A stretch of DNA of 64,000 nucleotides from Polynucleobacter difficilis (GTDB taxonomy: Bacteria; Pseudomonadota; Gammaproteobacteria; Burkholderiales; Burkholderiaceae), in the NCBI RefSeq assembly GCF_003065365.1, contig NZ_CP023276.1, positions 1 through 64,000 of the forward strand, given 5' to 3'. Shown one piece after another: positions 11,308 through 24,660 of this stretch. Both the position numbers and the translations under genes were made by a program. Numbering within the stretch: position 1 is the first letter of the stretch; each line of letters opens with the position of its first letter. The notes below the pieces were generated by a model. It did no database searches. It worked only from the letters and a program-made list of their open reading frames with translations, and had not been told where the DNA came from.

Positions 11308-11799
11308 TTGAAAGCCTCAAGCGATCAACCGAACGCCGATGACCCGTGGAAGGAGCCAGAGCAGCCATATCGGGTCTATAGTGGCGAAGAAATGCAAGCA
11401 CTATTGCAAGCCAACTCAGACAAAAGCAGATGGACCTTGCCATGGCGGGTAGTCGCTGGTCAAATGCTTGCAACAATCTTCGGCGCGCTCATTGCTTTTA
11501 TTTTTTGGGACGACGGACGCATTAGCGTTTATACTTACTCGGCATTTTTAGGTGGGTTAATTGGTGTTTTGCCTGCGGCGCTATTTTTGCTCCGTTTAGA
11601 GATTGCAAGGCGTGCACAGCGTCTTACTTCTGGCGGTTTTTTGTCAGCGCTTGTTTCTGGTGAAGTAATAAAAATTACCGCTACAATCGCAATGTTTATT
11701 TGGTTGGCGTTTAATTACGCAGAATTAAAGTGGATACCGCTGTTGCTGACTTACATAGTCACGCTTAAATGTTATCTGCTGGGATTGTTTTGGCGTTAA
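11308..11799 (+). CDS. atpI: ATP synthase subunit I (AtpI)
   Basis: AtpI is a small membrane protein at the head of bacterial atp operons; it is thought to help assemble the c-ring. The product is 163 residues from the TTG at 11308, which has AAGGGA at 11297-11302 five bases upstream. An alternative TTG at 11272 would overlap parB by 11 bases and lacks a good ribosome site. After a polar N-terminal part of about 45 residues, four hydrophobic helices are visible. atpB follows after 30 bases. Confidence 0.85.
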   Translation: MKASSDQPNADDPWKEPEQPYRVYSGEEMQALLQANSDKSRWTLPWRVVAGQMLATIFGALIAFIFWDDGRISVYTYSAFLGGLIGVLPAALFLLRLEIARRAQRLTSGGFLSALVSGEVIKITATIAMFIWLAFNYAELKWIPLLLTYIVTLKCYLLGLFWR

Positions 11800-13008
<1,209 letters not shown>

Positions 13009-13070
13009 TTGTTCTGACGCGGACAACACTGTGTCGTCCGCACGCTCTTAACAATACCGAAAGGAATACC

Positions 13071-13541
13071 GTGAATCTGAACGCGACCCTATTCGCGCAA
13101 ATGATCGTCTTTTTCATTTTATGGTGGGTAGTTGCACGCTTTGTGTGGCCACCCTTAGTAAAAGCCTTGGACGAGCGCGCCACCAAAGTTGCAGAAGGCT
13201 TAGCAGCTGCTGAGCGTGGTAAGGCTGATCTTGCCTCCGCATCAAAACTGGCCGAGGAAGAGTTAGTGCGTGCCCGTCAAGAAGGCGGACAGCGCGTAGC
13301 CGAAGCAGAAAAGCGCGCACAGCTTAGTGCGGATGAGATTCGAAGTAATGCACAAGCCGAGGCAGCCCGTATTATCAATCAAGCAAAGCAAGACGCAGAA
13401 CAGCAAGTTTCCCGGGCGCGCGATGTGTTGCGAGCCGAAGTTGCAAGCCTGGCTGTGCGCGGTGCCGAGCAAATTTTGCGCCGTGAAGTGGATCCAAAGG
13501 CGCACGCTGCGTTGCTAGACCAACTCAAGGCAGAGCTCTAA
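13071..13541 (+). CDS. atpF: ATP synthase Fo subunit b
   Basis: Subunit b is the peripheral stalk that holds F1 against rotation. The 156-residue product has one N-terminal membrane helix ([15 protein letters not shown], about 12-26) and a long charged coiled coil to the end. The start is GTG with AAAGGA 6-7 bases upstream. Only one b gene is present, so the stalk should be a homodimer. atpH starts one base after its stop. Confidence 0.96.
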   Translation: MNLNATLFAQMIVFFILWWVVARFVWPPLVKALDERATKVAEGLAAAERGKADLASASKLAEEELVRARQEGGQRVAEAEKRAQLSADEIRSNAQAEAARIINQAKQDAEQQVSRARDVLRAEVASLAVRGAEQILRREVDPKAHAALLDQLKAEL

Positions 13542-13542
13542 T

Positions 13543-14079
13543 ATGGCTGATTTAGCTACCATTGCACGCCCCTACGCTGAGGCGCTTTTCTCAAGCGTTA
13601 AGCCTGCAGATCTGGGCTCTTCAATGGTTCAGTTAACTGAACTTGCGCAGTTGGCGGCGATGCCGGATGTGTCGGTGTTAGCCAATAATCCTAAAATTTC
13701 GGCAGAAGATCTCAGCAAGCTACTGAGCGGAATGGTTAAGACTAAATTGGACGACAAAGTTAGCGCTTTTTTGCGTTTGATTAATCAAAACCATCGCTTG
13801 GCAGCATTACCCGAAATTGCAGCCCAATTTGAGTTGTTGAAAAATCAAAGTGAAGGCGCTGCAGAGATTCTCATTACCAGTGCGTTTCCGCTTGAAGGTG
13901 ATGCATTAAACAGTTTGTTGGCGAGCTTGAAAAAGCGCTTTGGCGGTAAGGAGTTGCGCCCAACGATTGAAGTGGACCCCAGCTTAATTGGCGGCGTCCG
14001 CATTCAAGTTGGTGATGAGGTATTGGACAGCACAGTTAAGGCCCAGTTGGCCACAATGCAAGCAAGCCTAAGCGCATAA
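13543..14079 (+). CDS. atpH: ATP synthase F1 subunit delta
   Basis: Delta links the top of F1 to the b stalk. The 178-residue protein matches the OSCP/delta family: it opens with ATIARPYAEALF and has the C-terminal block DPSLIGGVRIQVGDEVLD. It begins one base after atpF ends, indicating tight coupling within the operon. Confidence 0.96.
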   Translation: MADLATIARPYAEALFSSVKPADLGSSMVQLTELAQLAAMPDVSVLANNPKISAEDLSKLLSGMVKTKLDDKVSAFLRLINQNHRLAALPEIAAQFELLKNQSEGAAEILITSAFPLEGDALNSLLASLKKRFGGKELRPTIEVDPSLIGGVRIQVGDEVLDSTVKAQLATMQASLSA

Positions 14080-14121
14080 CCTTTTACTAAGAACATACGA
14101 AATAATATCCAGGAGTAATTG

Positions 14122-15663
14122 ATGCAACTGAACCCTTCCGAGATCAGCGAACTGATCAAGAGCCGAATTAGTGAAATGGGAGTTGACTCCCAGCTGCGCA
14201 ACCAAGGCACCGTTATTTCAGTAACCGACGGTATTTGCCGCGTATATGGTTTGTCTGGCGTGATGCAAGGAGAAATGTTGGAGTTCCCTGGCAACACCAT
14301 CGGCCTTGCGCTGAACTTAGAGCGTGATTCAGTCGGTGCGGTGGTGCTGGGTGAGTACACCCATATCAAAGAAGGCGATCCAGTTAAATGCACAGGACGC
14401 ATCTTAGAAGTTCCAGTTGGTCCGGAACTACTCGGCCGCGTTGTAAACGCCCTTGGTCAGCCGATCGACGGCAAGGGCCCAGTAAACGCTAAGTTAACCG
14501 ACTTTATTGAAAAAGTAGCTCCAGGCGTAATCGCTCGTCAATCGGTTAGCCAGCCAGTACAAACTGGTTTGAAAGCGATTGATGCCATGGTTCCAATTGG
14601 CCGCGGTCAGCGCGAGCTCATCATTGGCGACCGCCAGACTGGTAAGACCGCAGTTGCTGTGGATGCAATCATTAACCAAAAAGGCAAAGGCGTCTATTGC
14701 GTTTATGTTGCGATTGGTCAAAAAGCATCTACCATTGCTAACGTAGTGCGCAAGCTAACAGAGCTCGGCGCAATGGAATACACCGTAGTAGTTGCTGCTA
14801 GCGCATCGGAATCCGCCGCAATGCAATACCTCTCTGCATATGCTGGTTGCACCATGGGTGAATATTTCCGCGATCGTGGTGAAGATGCTTTGATTGTGTA
14901 TGACGACTTAACTAAGCAAGCCGTTGCCTATCGTCAAATTTCCTTGTTACTCCGCCGCCCACCAGGCCGCGAAGCATATCCCGGCGACGTGTTTTATCTC
15001 CACTCCCGTTTATTAGAGCGCGCTGCTCGTGTGAACGCCGATTACGTTGAGAAGTTCACCAATGGCGCTGTAAAAGGCAAGACCGGCTCACTAACAGCCC
15101 TACCCATTATTGAAACCCAAGCGGGTGACGTATCTGCCTTCGTCCCAACCAACGTAATTTCGATTACCGACGGTCAGATCTTCTTAGAGACCGACCTCTT
15201 TAATGCGGGCGTACGCCCAGCGATTAACGCTGGTATTTCAGTATCCCGCGTGGGTGGCGCTGCACAAACCAAAGTAATTAAAAAACTGTCTGGCGGTATT
15301 CGTACTGACTTGGCGCAGTACCGTGAGTTAGCTGCGTTTGCACAGTTTGCATCTGACCTTGATGATGCAACTCGCAAACAGCTCGAGCGTGGCAAGCGCG
15401 TTACAGAGTTGTGTAAACAGGCGCAGTACAAGCCTTTGCAAGTTTGGGAAATGGCGGCCTCACTTTATGCAATGAATAACGGCTACTTTGACGATCTCGA
15501 AGTAAAGCATGTATTGGCGTTTGAAAAAGGCTTGCAAGATCACCTCAAATCAAAATATGCAGACTTAGTTGGACGCATTGAAGAAACGAAAGACTTGAGC
15601 AAAGACGATGAAGCTGCTTTACGTGCTGCAATTGAGGACTACAAGCGCTCGGCCTCCTTCTAA
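14122..15663 (+). CDS. atpA: ATP synthase F1 subunit alpha
   Basis: Alpha is the regulatory nucleotide-binding subunit of the F1 hexamer. The product is 513 residues from the ATG at 14122, preceded by AGGAG at 14111-14115; a TTG one codon upstream is unlikely to be used. The P-loop GDRQTGKT is at 169-176, and the arginine finger lies in the usual [16 protein letters not shown] segment. Length and motifs are standard. Confidence 0.98.
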   Translation: MQLNPSEISELIKSRISEMGVDSQLRNQGTVISVTDGICRVYGLSGVMQGEMLEFPGNTIGLALNLERDSVGAVVLGEYTHIKEGDPVKCTGRILEVPVGPELLGRVVNALGQPIDGKGPVNAKLTDFIEKVAPGVIARQSVSQPVQTGLKAIDAMVPIGRGQRELIIGDRQTGKTAVAVDAIINQKGKGVYCVYVAIGQKASTIANVVRKLTELGAMEYTVVVAASASESAAMQYLSAYAGCTMGEYFRDRGEDALIVYDDLTKQAVAYRQISLLLRRPPGREAYPGDVFYLHSRLLERAARVNADYVEKFTNGAVKGKTGSLTALPIIETQAGDVSAFVPTNVISITDGQIFLETDLFNAGVRPAINAGISVSRVGGAAQTKVIKKLSGGIRTDLAQYRELAAFAQFASDLDDATRKQLERGKRVTELCKQAQYKPLQVWEMAASLYAMNNGYFDDLEVKHVLAFEKGLQDHLKSKYADLVGRIEETKDLSKDDEAALRAAIEDYKRSASF

Positions 15664-15680
15664 GAGGGAACGCATACATC

Positions 15681-18004
<2,324 letters not shown>

Positions 18005-18022
18005 TCGAACACCAAGGAAACC

Positions 18023-18439
18023 ATGTCTACCATTCGCGTCGATGTTGTTAGTGCGGAGCAATCCATTTTTAGTGGAGAGGCAAAGTTTGTTGCCCTCCCC
18101 GGAGAAAATGGTGAGCTCGGCATTTTGCGTGGGCACACCCCGCTAATAACGCGCATTCGCCCTGGTTCGGTGCGCATTGAAAAAGCCGATGGTGATGAAG
18201 AATTTGTTTTCGTGGCAGGCGGCTACTTAGAGGTGCAGCCTGATCACGTCACAGTGCTTGCCGATACGGCCATTCGTGGCCATGATTTAGATGAAGCAAA
18301 AGCCCTTGAGGCAAAAAAGCGTGCAGAAGAGGCCATGCAAAATCGCGGCAGCGATTTTGATTTGGCCTTAGCGCAATCTGAATTTGCTATGGCTGCTGCA
18401 CAGTTAGCAGCTATTGCCCGGTTTCGGCGCAAAAGATAA
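18023..18439 (+). CDS. atpC: ATP synthase F1 subunit epsilon
   Basis: Epsilon sits on the rotor and inhibits reverse ATP hydrolysis. The 138-residue product has an N-terminal beta-sandwich with [20 protein letters not shown] and a C-terminal two-helix hairpin rich in Ala, Glu and Lys. It closes the atp operon. hemE starts 14 bases later on the same strand, so read-through is possible. Confidence 0.96.
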   Translation: MSTIRVDVVSAEQSIFSGEAKFVALPGENGELGILRGHTPLITRIRPGSVRIEKADGDEEFVFVAGGYLEVQPDHVTVLADTAIRGHDLDEAKALEAKKRAEEAMQNRGSDFDLALAQSEFAMAAAQLAAIARFRRKR

Positions 18440-18453
18440 GTCTTCATCGGCAC

Positions 18454-19560
18454 ATGCTTCTAAACGATCGGTTTATTAAAGCCTGTCTTGGACAGTCGGT
18501 TGATCGCACGCCGCTGTGGCTAATGCGTCAAGCAGGACGCTATCTCCCTGAATACAATGCGACACGGGCAAAGGCCGGTAGTTTTTTAAGCCTTGCTAAA
18601 ACCCCGGCATACGCAACGGAAGTCACCCTTCAGCCTTTGGATCGCTATCCACTGGATGCGGCCATTTTGTTTTCGGACATTTTGACGATCCCGGATGCGA
18701 TGGGGCTTGGATTGCAATTTACGGCAGGCGAAGGCCCCAGCTTCCAGCACCCACTGCGCACCGAGGCGGACGTAAAAAAATTACGCGTTGCGGACATGGG
18801 TGAGTTGACCTACGTGTTTGATGCCGTATCTGAAATTCGTAAAGCATTAATTCAAGATAGTAAGCAACGTGTGCCCTTGATTGGCTTTTCAGGAAGCCCT
18901 TGGACCTTGGCGTGCTACATGATTGATGGCTCAAGCGCCGATGAATTTCGTCACGCTAAAACCATGATGTTTGATCGCCCCGATTTATTGGAGCGCATTC
19001 TCGAGGTTAATATTCAGTCGGTCGCTGCTTATCTCACAGAGCAAGTGAAGGCAGGAGCGCAAGCCCTAATGATCTTTGATACGTGGGGCGGCATGCTGCC
19101 AGACGGTTGGTACCAGCAGGTATCGTTGGCTGCGATGCAAAAAGTAATTGCCCTGTTGCCCAGAGAACACGAAGGTCAACGCATCCCGGTCATCATTTTC
19201 ACCAAAGGCGGCGGTCTGTGGATTGAAGACATGGCCCAGGTTGGCGCAGATGCGATTGGGCTCGATTGGACTATTTCCTTAAGCCGTGCTCGTAAAGCCC
19301 TCTTGGCAGCCGGCAAGCCACTGGCGATTCAAGGAAACCTAGACCCATTAATTCTGTTTTCTAGCCCAGAGAAGATTGCCCAAGAAGCAGGTAAGTTGCT
19401 GACTGATTTGGCTGGTGCGCCAGCATTAAAGCCCGGACTGCATCCCTTAGATGGCCACGTTTTTAATCTGGGCCATGGCATTTCCCAATTTACCCCTCCC
19501 GAAAGCGTCACTGCCCTAGCCCAAGCGGTTATTGAGCATTCGCAAAAACTTCGCCGATAA
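18454..19560 (+). CDS. hemE: Uroporphyrinogen decarboxylase
   Basis: HemE removes four carboxyl groups from uroporphyrinogen III to give coproporphyrinogen III in haem synthesis. The 368-residue product has the N-terminal signature [16 protein letters not shown] (about 20-35), with the substrate-contacting arginine, and [16 protein letters not shown]. It follows atpC closely and probably ends that transcript. No clear intrinsic terminator follows it. Confidence 0.97.
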   Translation: MLLNDRFIKACLGQSVDRTPLWLMRQAGRYLPEYNATRAKAGSFLSLAKTPAYATEVTLQPLDRYPLDAAILFSDILTIPDAMGLGLQFTAGEGPSFQHPLRTEADVKKLRVADMGELTYVFDAVSEIRKALIQDSKQRVPLIGFSGSPWTLACYMIDGSSADEFRHAKTMMFDRPDLLERILEVNIQSVAAYLTEQVKAGAQALMIFDTWGGMLPDGWYQQVSLAAMQKVIALLPREHEGQRIPVIIFTKGGGLWIEDMAQVGADAIGLDWTISLSRARKALLAAGKPLAIQGNLDPLILFSSPEKIAQEAGKLLTDLAGAPALKPGLHPLDGHVFNLGHGISQFTPPESVTALAQAVIEHSQKLRR

Positions 19561-19781
19561 TCCCAATTGTTGACGTAAAGAAGCGTTTACTTACCTGCCC
19601 GCCTCAGGTTATGCACAGCTAGCAGTGCAAAAATTAATTCAGTGGGATTGCAGTTAATTTTCAATTAATTTATCGAAATTAAGACATAAGTAATTGATTT
19701 AATTGAATTTATAGTAGTTTAGTTAAAAAGAGCATTCTTGGTGCATTTCAAGGTGAAAATAGCAAAAAGCACCACAGACAA
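19561..19781. promoter_or_regulatory. AT-rich hemE-priA gap with a DnaA-box match
   Basis: The 221-bp gap contains TTATGCACA at 19609-19617, a match to the DnaA-box consensus TTWTNCACA, followed by a very AT-rich stretch at about 19625-19735. The priA start just beyond adds two more box-like sites. The gap probably carries the priA promoter, but I cannot pick a convincing -35/-10 pair. No intrinsic terminator for hemE is visible. Confidence 0.45.
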
Positions 19782-21980
19782 ATGATATCCACAGACTTAT
19801 CCACAGATCAGCAGCAGAGCGATACCAATAAAGTATCGCGGCATTGCTACGTGCAGGTGGTGCTGGATAAGCCTTTAGTTCAGGGCTTTGATTACATATG
19901 GGATGCAGATGAATTGGGCTGCATGCCCACAATAGGCCAGTTGGTTGAGGTGCCTTTTGGCAGGGCCAATACAGTCGCTATAGTAATAAAAGTAAGTAAT
20001 CACTCAGATTATGAGCATTCTAAATTAAGGAAAGTAAGCCAACGGGCGCCCTTGCCCCCTTTGGACAGCAAGACCTTAGGCATGCTTAACTTTGCTAGCC
20101 AGTATTACTTCAGCACCTTAGGTGAAATTGCATTGCCATCCATACCGGCGTATTGGAAAAAACCCAAAAAATGGCAGGCACTTACACAGAAAGCAGATGA
20201 TAACGAATTAAAGCCCGCAAAAAAGACCAGCAATAAAAAGGCGGCTGTAGAACAAAAGGCCGAAGTGCCCGAGCCCCCTTCCGGAATACAGAAAGACCAA
20301 TTAAACGCAGAACAAACCAAAGCGCTTCACCACCTCATGGGCGATGCTAATGCCGAGCAGAAATATCGCGCCATCCTCTTGCAAGGTAAAACCGGCTCCG
20401 GAAAGACGGCCGTTTACCTGAACTGGATTAAGGCAGCGCTGCGAAGCGACGACGATCAAGCATTGATTTTGGTTCCAGAAATTAACCTCACGCCACAACT
20501 AGAAAAACGCATTGCAGAATTTTTCCCCGATAAGCGCATTGCAGTGATGCACAGTGGACTCACTGAAAAACGCCGTGGCATCGCATGGCAAGAAGCCGCC
20601 CTGGGCAAGGCGCAAATTATTTTAGGTACGCGATTGGCTGCACTTGCAGCAATACCAAATTTGAAGGCAATCGTGGTAGATGAAGAACATGATGCATCGT
20701 ATAAACAGCAAGAGGGAACGCGCTATTCGGCCAGAGATCTCTGTGTGTGGCGAGCCCATCAATTAGCAATACCGGTAGTGTTGGCGTCGGCTACGCCATC
20801 ATTGGAAACATGGCTTGCTGCTGAAGACGGACGCTATGAACGCATTCGGCTTGATACGCGCGCAGTGAGTTCAGTGATGCCAAAGGTAAAACTCGTGCGC
20901 TTGAATAAAACAGGCACAGCCAGTTCGCCGGGGAATCCACACCTCATATCATCCGAGGTACGCAATGCTGTTACACGGAACCTGCTGCAAAAAAAGCAAA
21001 GCCTGGTATTAATCAATCGACGCGGTTATGCGCCCATACTCAGTTGCTCTGCATGCAGTTGGTTATCGGGCTGCAGCAAATGCTCCTCCTATATGGTGAT
21101 GCATAAGTCCAGTATCCTCGGTAAAAAAGCAGTATTGAACTGTCACCATTGCGGACTCATCAAAGAGGTGCCACCCTTTTGCCCAGAATGCGGCAACGCA
21201 GAGCTCGGCACCATTGGGCAAGGCACCCAACAGATGGAAGATTACATACAAGCCCAGTGGCCAAATGCAAAAGTCCTTCGAATCGATGCAGACTCCAGTA
21301 AGAAAAGTGCGAATGCCGAAGGCCTCTTTGAACAAATACATGACGGTACTGCCGACATCATTGTGGGCACCCAGATGATTGCCAAAGGCCATGATTATCA
21401 AAACATTGGTCTTGTTGCTGTGATCGATGCAGACAGTCGACTTTTCTCGCAGGACTATAGAGCGGCTGAGCGGTTGTTTGCACAGCTCGTGCAGGTTGCT
21501 GGGCGCGCTGGGCGTGCCAGCAAAGAGCAGGATGACGCAGGTGAGATCTGCATCGAAACGCGCTATCCCGATCTGCCCGTATTTCGTCACGTATTAGGGC
21601 ATGACGTCGATGGATTTTTAGGGCACATTGCGGCTGAACGTAAAGATGCCCTATTGCCGCCCTATAGTTTTCAAGCGCTAATACACGCTGAAGCAAAAAA
21701 CATCAGTACTGCAATTCAGTTTTTAGCGGACATTAAAAAAACCGTTCGTAGGGAGATAGATTTTCCAGATGGAGTTCGGATGTATGACCCGGTTCCAAAA
21801 TCCATTGTGCGTGTCAGCAGCATGGAAAGAGCCCAGCTTGTAATTGAAAGCGATAGCCGAAAAAATCTACAGCAGGCATTAACGCAGCTCGATCAGGTAT
21901 TGCGCAGATCATCGCAAGGACGCATCAGCATTGGTAGCCGAGTGCGCTGGTTAATTGAGCGCGACCCGCTCTTAATTTAA
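19782..21980 (+). CDS. priA: Primosomal replication restart helicase PriA
   Basis: PriA recognises stalled forks and reloads the replisome away from oriC. The 732-residue product has an N-terminal DNA-binding domain, a basic Lys/Ala/Pro-rich linker (about 137-168), Walker A GKTGSGKT at 202-209, the DEEH box in VVDEEHDASYKQQ, and a zinc region with eight cysteines (CSAC, CSKC, CHHC, CPEC). The first ATG gives MISTDLSTDQ, a polar extension ahead of the conserved YVQVVLDKP; a later GTG at 19852 is possible but less likely. DnaA-box sequence overlaps the first codons. The 3' end overlaps the convergent gcvH by nine bases. Confidence 0.96.
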   Translation: MISTDLSTDQQQSDTNKVSRHCYVQVVLDKPLVQGFDYIWDADELGCMPTIGQLVEVPFGRANTVAIVIKVSNHSDYEHSKLRKVSQRAPLPPLDSKTLGMLNFASQYYFSTLGEIALPSIPAYWKKPKKWQALTQKADDNELKPAKKTSNKKAAVEQKAEVPEPPSGIQKDQLNAEQTKALHHLMGDANAEQKYRAILLQGKTGSGKTAVYLNWIKAALRSDDDQALILVPEINLTPQLEKRIAEFFPDKRIAVMHSGLTEKRRGIAWQEAALGKAQIILGTRLAALAAIPNLKAIVVDEEHDASYKQQEGTRYSARDLCVWRAHQLAIPVVLASATPSLETWLAAEDGRYERIRLDTRAVSSVMPKVKLVRLNKTGTASSPGNPHLISSEVRNAVTRNLLQKKQSLVLINRRGYAPILSCSACSWLSGCSKCSSYMVMHKSSILGKKAVLNCHHCGLIKEVPPFCPECGNAELGTIGQGTQQMEDYIQAQWPNAKVLRIDADSSKKSANAEGLFEQIHDGTADIIVGTQMIAKGHDYQNIGLVAVIDADSRLFSQDYRAAERLFAQLVQVAGRAGRASKEQDDAGEICIETRYPDLPVFRHVLGHDVDGFLGHIAAERKDALLPPYSFQALIHAEAKNISTAIQFLADIKKTVRREIDFPDGVRMYDPVPKSIVRVSSMERAQLVIESDSRKNLQQALTQLDQVLRRSSQGRISIGSRVRWLIERDPLLI
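19785..19805 (+). promoter_or_regulatory. Two DnaA-box-like sites at the priA start
   Basis: ATATCCACA at 19785-19793 (one mismatch) and TTATCCACA at 19797-19805 (perfect) lie 12 bp apart, in the same orientation, directly on the first codons of priA. Together with TTATGCACA at 19609-19617 they make three box-like sites in 200 bp. DnaA bound here could repress priA or couple restart to initiation; this is inference. Confidence 0.5.
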
Positions 21981-22364
21981 TGTGGATTCGTATTGCGCGA
22001 GGGAATGAAGGCGCGCAAGCTCTTGCGTTTGAGATTCAACGCTGACAGTTTGGATTTTAAATAACCAAGTTCCGTACGGGTCCTGATTAATTGTTTCGGG
22101 TGCGTCAATGGCCGCTGAATTAACTGCAACCACGGTTCCGGATACCGGAGCATGAATGTCACTCGCCGCCTTCACCGATTCAATAACGGCGCATGCGTTA
22201 CCTTGCTCAACCACCGCTCCAACAGCGGGAGTCTCCAGAAAAACAACATCACCTAAAGCGATTTGAGCATGATCACTAATGCCAACCCAGACGAGGCCGT
22301 CGGATTGAAGATCTGCCCACTCATGGGTGTCGGCAAAAAGGTAATTGGGCTTTGCGTTCGTCAT
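21972..22364 (-). CDS. gcvH: Glycine cleavage system H protein
   Basis: GcvH carries the lipoyl arm that shuttles the aminomethyl group between the P, T and L proteins of glycine cleavage. The product is 130 residues from the ATG at 22364, the usual family length. The lipoylated lysine is K65 in VIESVKAASD, followed by APVSGTVVAVN. The frame is open upstream, but an extension would be atypical. No gcvT or gcvP is in the window, so it is detached from its usual operon here. Its 3' end overlaps priA convergently. Confidence 0.93.
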   Translation of the reverse strand: MTNAKPNYLFADTHEWADLQSDGLVWVGISDHAQIALGDVVFLETPAVGAVVEQGNACAVIESVKAASDIHAPVSGTVVAVNSAAIDAPETINQDPYGTWLFKIQTVSVESQTQELARLHSLAQYESTLN

Positions 22365-22475
22365 GTCTGTGCTTGCCTGAGTTACAAAAGTACGGGCTGT
22401 GTTGTTTGGGGTTGAATCGAGAGGCCGTTGGATTACGCCATAGCGCAATGCCAAACGAAGATAGGGGACTAAAGC

Positions 22476-22661
22476 TTAGGTTTTAGCCGAGCCTGTACGG
22501 TGGGTGCGGTTATACAAACAGCTTGCGCAAATCCAGCGTTGCTTGCGGTTACTTGTTGGGATCCAGGTCCCGCCTTCAAGGCGCTTTTCTCGACTGCAAG
22601 AAGAGCAAAACTTTAAGCTCTGGGATGTATCTTGCGTTGATTCAGGTGCGGTGGTAGTCAT
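22476..22661 (-). CDS. Small CxxC/CxxC zinc-ribbon-like protein
   Basis: I do not recognise the family. The 61-residue product from the ATG at 22661 has a polar N-terminus, then CSSC (19-22) and CASC (45-48) with 22 residues between, a likely zinc ribbon, and a basic tail. The centre (REKRLEGGTWIPTSNRKQRWIC) is rich in Arg and Trp. A TTG at 22676 would add five residues. It lies between gcvH and the desaturase gene on the same strand. The function is unknown; nucleic-acid binding is possible. Confidence 0.7.
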   Translation of the reverse strand: MTTTAPESTQDTSQSLKFCSSCSREKRLEGGTWIPTSNRKQRWICASCLYNRTHRTGSAKT

Positions 22662-22697
22662 GGGTAAGCTGGCCAACTAATCTACTAAAGCTCTATT

Positions 22698-23840
22698 TTA
22701 CCCTGTTTGCCCTACGGGAGCAGGGGTTAGCATCACGCGCACTGAATCCGCTGTTTTATTGCCATCAAAGTCCAGCCAAGCCTTATTCTCAAAGTCATAG
22801 AGCTTGCATTTGCGGGCTGTATCGAAATACCACTTCCACGAGAATTTTTGAATGAAAATACGCTCTGGCAGCAGTGTTTCAAGGGTATTTTGGGCTTCTT
22901 GGAGGCGATATAGGGGCACGCTCATATCAACGTGGTGGGCGGTATGCTCCATGATGTGGTGCATTAAGGCGCCCCAGTAAAAGCCAAACGTCAGGTGTAC
23001 TGTGGTCGACACAAAGGGTTGCGCGCGTAGCCATTCCGACTTTTTGTCATACCAAGAGACGGAGGGGTGGGTATGGTGTACGTAGACAACAAAACCGATC
23101 ATGCCATTCCAAAACAAGAATGGCAGCACAAATCCAGTTAAAAGGCCAATCCAAACCGACTGACCAGTAGCTAAGGCTCCGGCGATCAGGCAAGCAATCC
23201 ACACAATCGCAAAGCCGGTGACCAGGAGATTGTCTTTAAGGAAGATAGGGCGATCGCCCGGCTTATTCTGAGCATTGGGGAAGTATTCACGTCTCCACCA
23301 AATTTCGATTAAATAATAGAAGACCGGCCCCCAGCCACTGCGGTAAAGGCGCTCAAGGCTTTTGCGCCATGCTGGCAGGGCATCAAACTCGGCTTTGGAG
23401 AGCGGTGCCCACACAAAATCAAAGCCTTTTAAATCGGTTTGTCCATGGTGAACGACGTTATGGCCAACGTCCCACAAGCTGTATGGCGTAAGGGAGGGCA
23501 AAAAGGCAATGCGGCCCAATACTTTATTGAGCTCGCGGTTTGGTGTAAAGCTTTGGTGGCAGGCATCGTGCCCCAAGATGAAGATGCGGCCGGTAACAAA
23601 GCCGGCGATTACACCAAATACGATCTTGAGAATGATGCTTTCAACAAATATAGTAGCTGCAATCGCTCCAAGCCAGAGGGCTGCGTCGATCAACAAGAGC
23701 AACAATGCCCTGCCGGTTTGGCCTTCTGCCATCGGAATCAGCCAGCTCCGAATGATTTTGCGGTGTGGCAAGGGCTCCGTTGGCGCTAATGGCGCAACAA
23801 TCGACGGATCAGTGAGCGTTGAGTTTAGGTGTGTAGACAC
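22698..23840 (-). CDS. Membrane fatty acid desaturase
   Basis: A 380-residue integral-membrane di-iron desaturase, expected to insert double bonds into membrane lipid acyl chains. The three histidine boxes are clear: HDACH at 91-95, HNVVHH at 127-132 and HTAHH at 299-303, with a further VHHTH at 254-258. Hydrophobic helices lie around 45-90 and 203-255. The layout resembles the delta-12/omega-type family, but regioselectivity cannot be assigned. It is the first gene of a minus-strand run toward gcvH. Confidence 0.92.
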   Translation of the reverse strand: MSTHLNSTLTDPSIVAPLAPTEPLPHRKIIRSWLIPMAEGQTGRALLLLLIDAALWLGAIAATIFVESIILKIVFGVIAGFVTGRIFILGHDACHQSFTPNRELNKVLGRIAFLPSLTPYSLWDVGHNVVHHGQTDLKGFDFVWAPLSKAEFDALPAWRKSLERLYRSGWGPVFYYLIEIWWRREYFPNAQNKPGDRPIFLKDNLLVTGFAIVWIACLIAGALATGQSVWIGLLTGFVLPFLFWNGMIGFVVYVHHTHPSVSWYDKKSEWLRAQPFVSTTVHLTFGFYWGALMHHIMEHTAHHVDMSVPLYRLQEAQNTLETLLPERIFIQKFSWKWYFDTARKCKLYDFENKAWLDFDGNKTADSVRVMLTPAPVGQTG

Positions 23841-23932
23841 AGTAGTTAGCAGTAATTAGCAGTAGTTAGACCTATGAATCATAGAGGTTTTCACATTATT
23901 CTGCATGGGCTGAACCAAATCCCTAGTTCAGC

Positions 23933-24008
23933 TGGTGCGCCCGGCAGGAATCGAACCTGCGACCCTTGGCTTCGGAGGCCAATACTCTATCCACTGAGCT
24001 ACGGGCGC
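23933..24008 (-). tRNA. tRNA-Arg (anticodon CCG)
   Basis: A 76-nt cloverleaf on the minus strand: acceptor GCGCCCG pairs with CGGGCGC, the D arm contains AGCTCAGTGGATAGAGT, the anticodon stem TTGGC/GCCAA encloses loop CTCCGAA, and the T arm is GCAGGTTCGATTCCTGC. The anticodon CCG reads CGG. The 3' CCA is encoded. Confidence 0.97.
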
Positions 24009-24114
24009 CAAGAATGTGGAAACTAGCCCCTATTGTAAGTGGCTGCATCAAAAACCACTCGCTATAATCGCAATAGTCTATTTTTTAACCCCAAACCAAT
24101 AAGTTCACTCCAAC

Positions 24115-24642
24115 ATGAGCAACGACCACGGCAGTCTGATTAAGTCACCCAAACAACTCATCATCATGGTGTTTGTCAGCTTTTTTGTACCGTTAATAGT
24201 GATTTTGTTATTAATGGTTTATGTTGATAACGGCAAACGCACCGGCGGCGATGCCGAAGAGGCCTCTAAGTCAGCCAGCCAGCTCATTAAGCCGGTGGCT
24301 CAACTCGATTTTCGCGATGCAAACGCCCCCCGGGAAATGAAGACCGGCGCAGCAGTTTATAAAGCGGCGTGTGCCTCATGCCACGCCAATGGCGCTGCTG
24401 GCGCCCCCCGTTTTAACAATGCGGGAGATTGGTCCGGCAGGCTCGGCAAAGGCTACGATGCGCTTTTAACCTCGGTGATTAAAGGCAAGGGCGCAATGCC
24501 AGCCCGCGGCGGCGCAAACCCTGCTGACATTAGCGACTATGAGCTCGGCCTATCTGTGGTTTATTTGACTGCCTCTGCAGGCGGTAAATTTCCAGAGCCC
24601 AAAGCGCCGGCAGCAGCGCCAGCTGAGGCTGCCGCAAAGTAA
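24115..24642 (+). CDS. Membrane-anchored class I cytochrome c (c5-like)
   Basis: A 175-residue haem protein. One uncleaved hydrophobic helix (about 15-37) anchors it, leaving the haem domain in the periplasm. The haem-binding CASCH is at 86-90, and Met128 in GKGAMPARGG is the likely sixth ligand. The C-terminal tail is Ala/Pro-rich. It is probably an electron carrier to a terminal oxidase; the partner is not shown by context. It is monocistronic, with an intrinsic terminator after the stop. Confidence 0.9.
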   Translation: MSNDHGSLIKSPKQLIIMVFVSFFVPLIVILLLMVYVDNGKRTGGDAEEASKSASQLIKPVAQLDFRDANAPREMKTGAAVYKAACASCHANGAAGAPRFNNAGDWSGRLGKGYDALLTSVIKGKGAMPARGGANPADISDYELGLSVVYLTASAGGKFPEPKAPAAAPAEAAAK

Positions 24643-24660
24643 GCAGCCACAAATGAACAG

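Noticed and set aside
19570..19598. TTGACG after hemE as a priA promoter -35
   Set aside because: No acceptable -10 at 16-18 bp; the following bases are not TATAAT-like.
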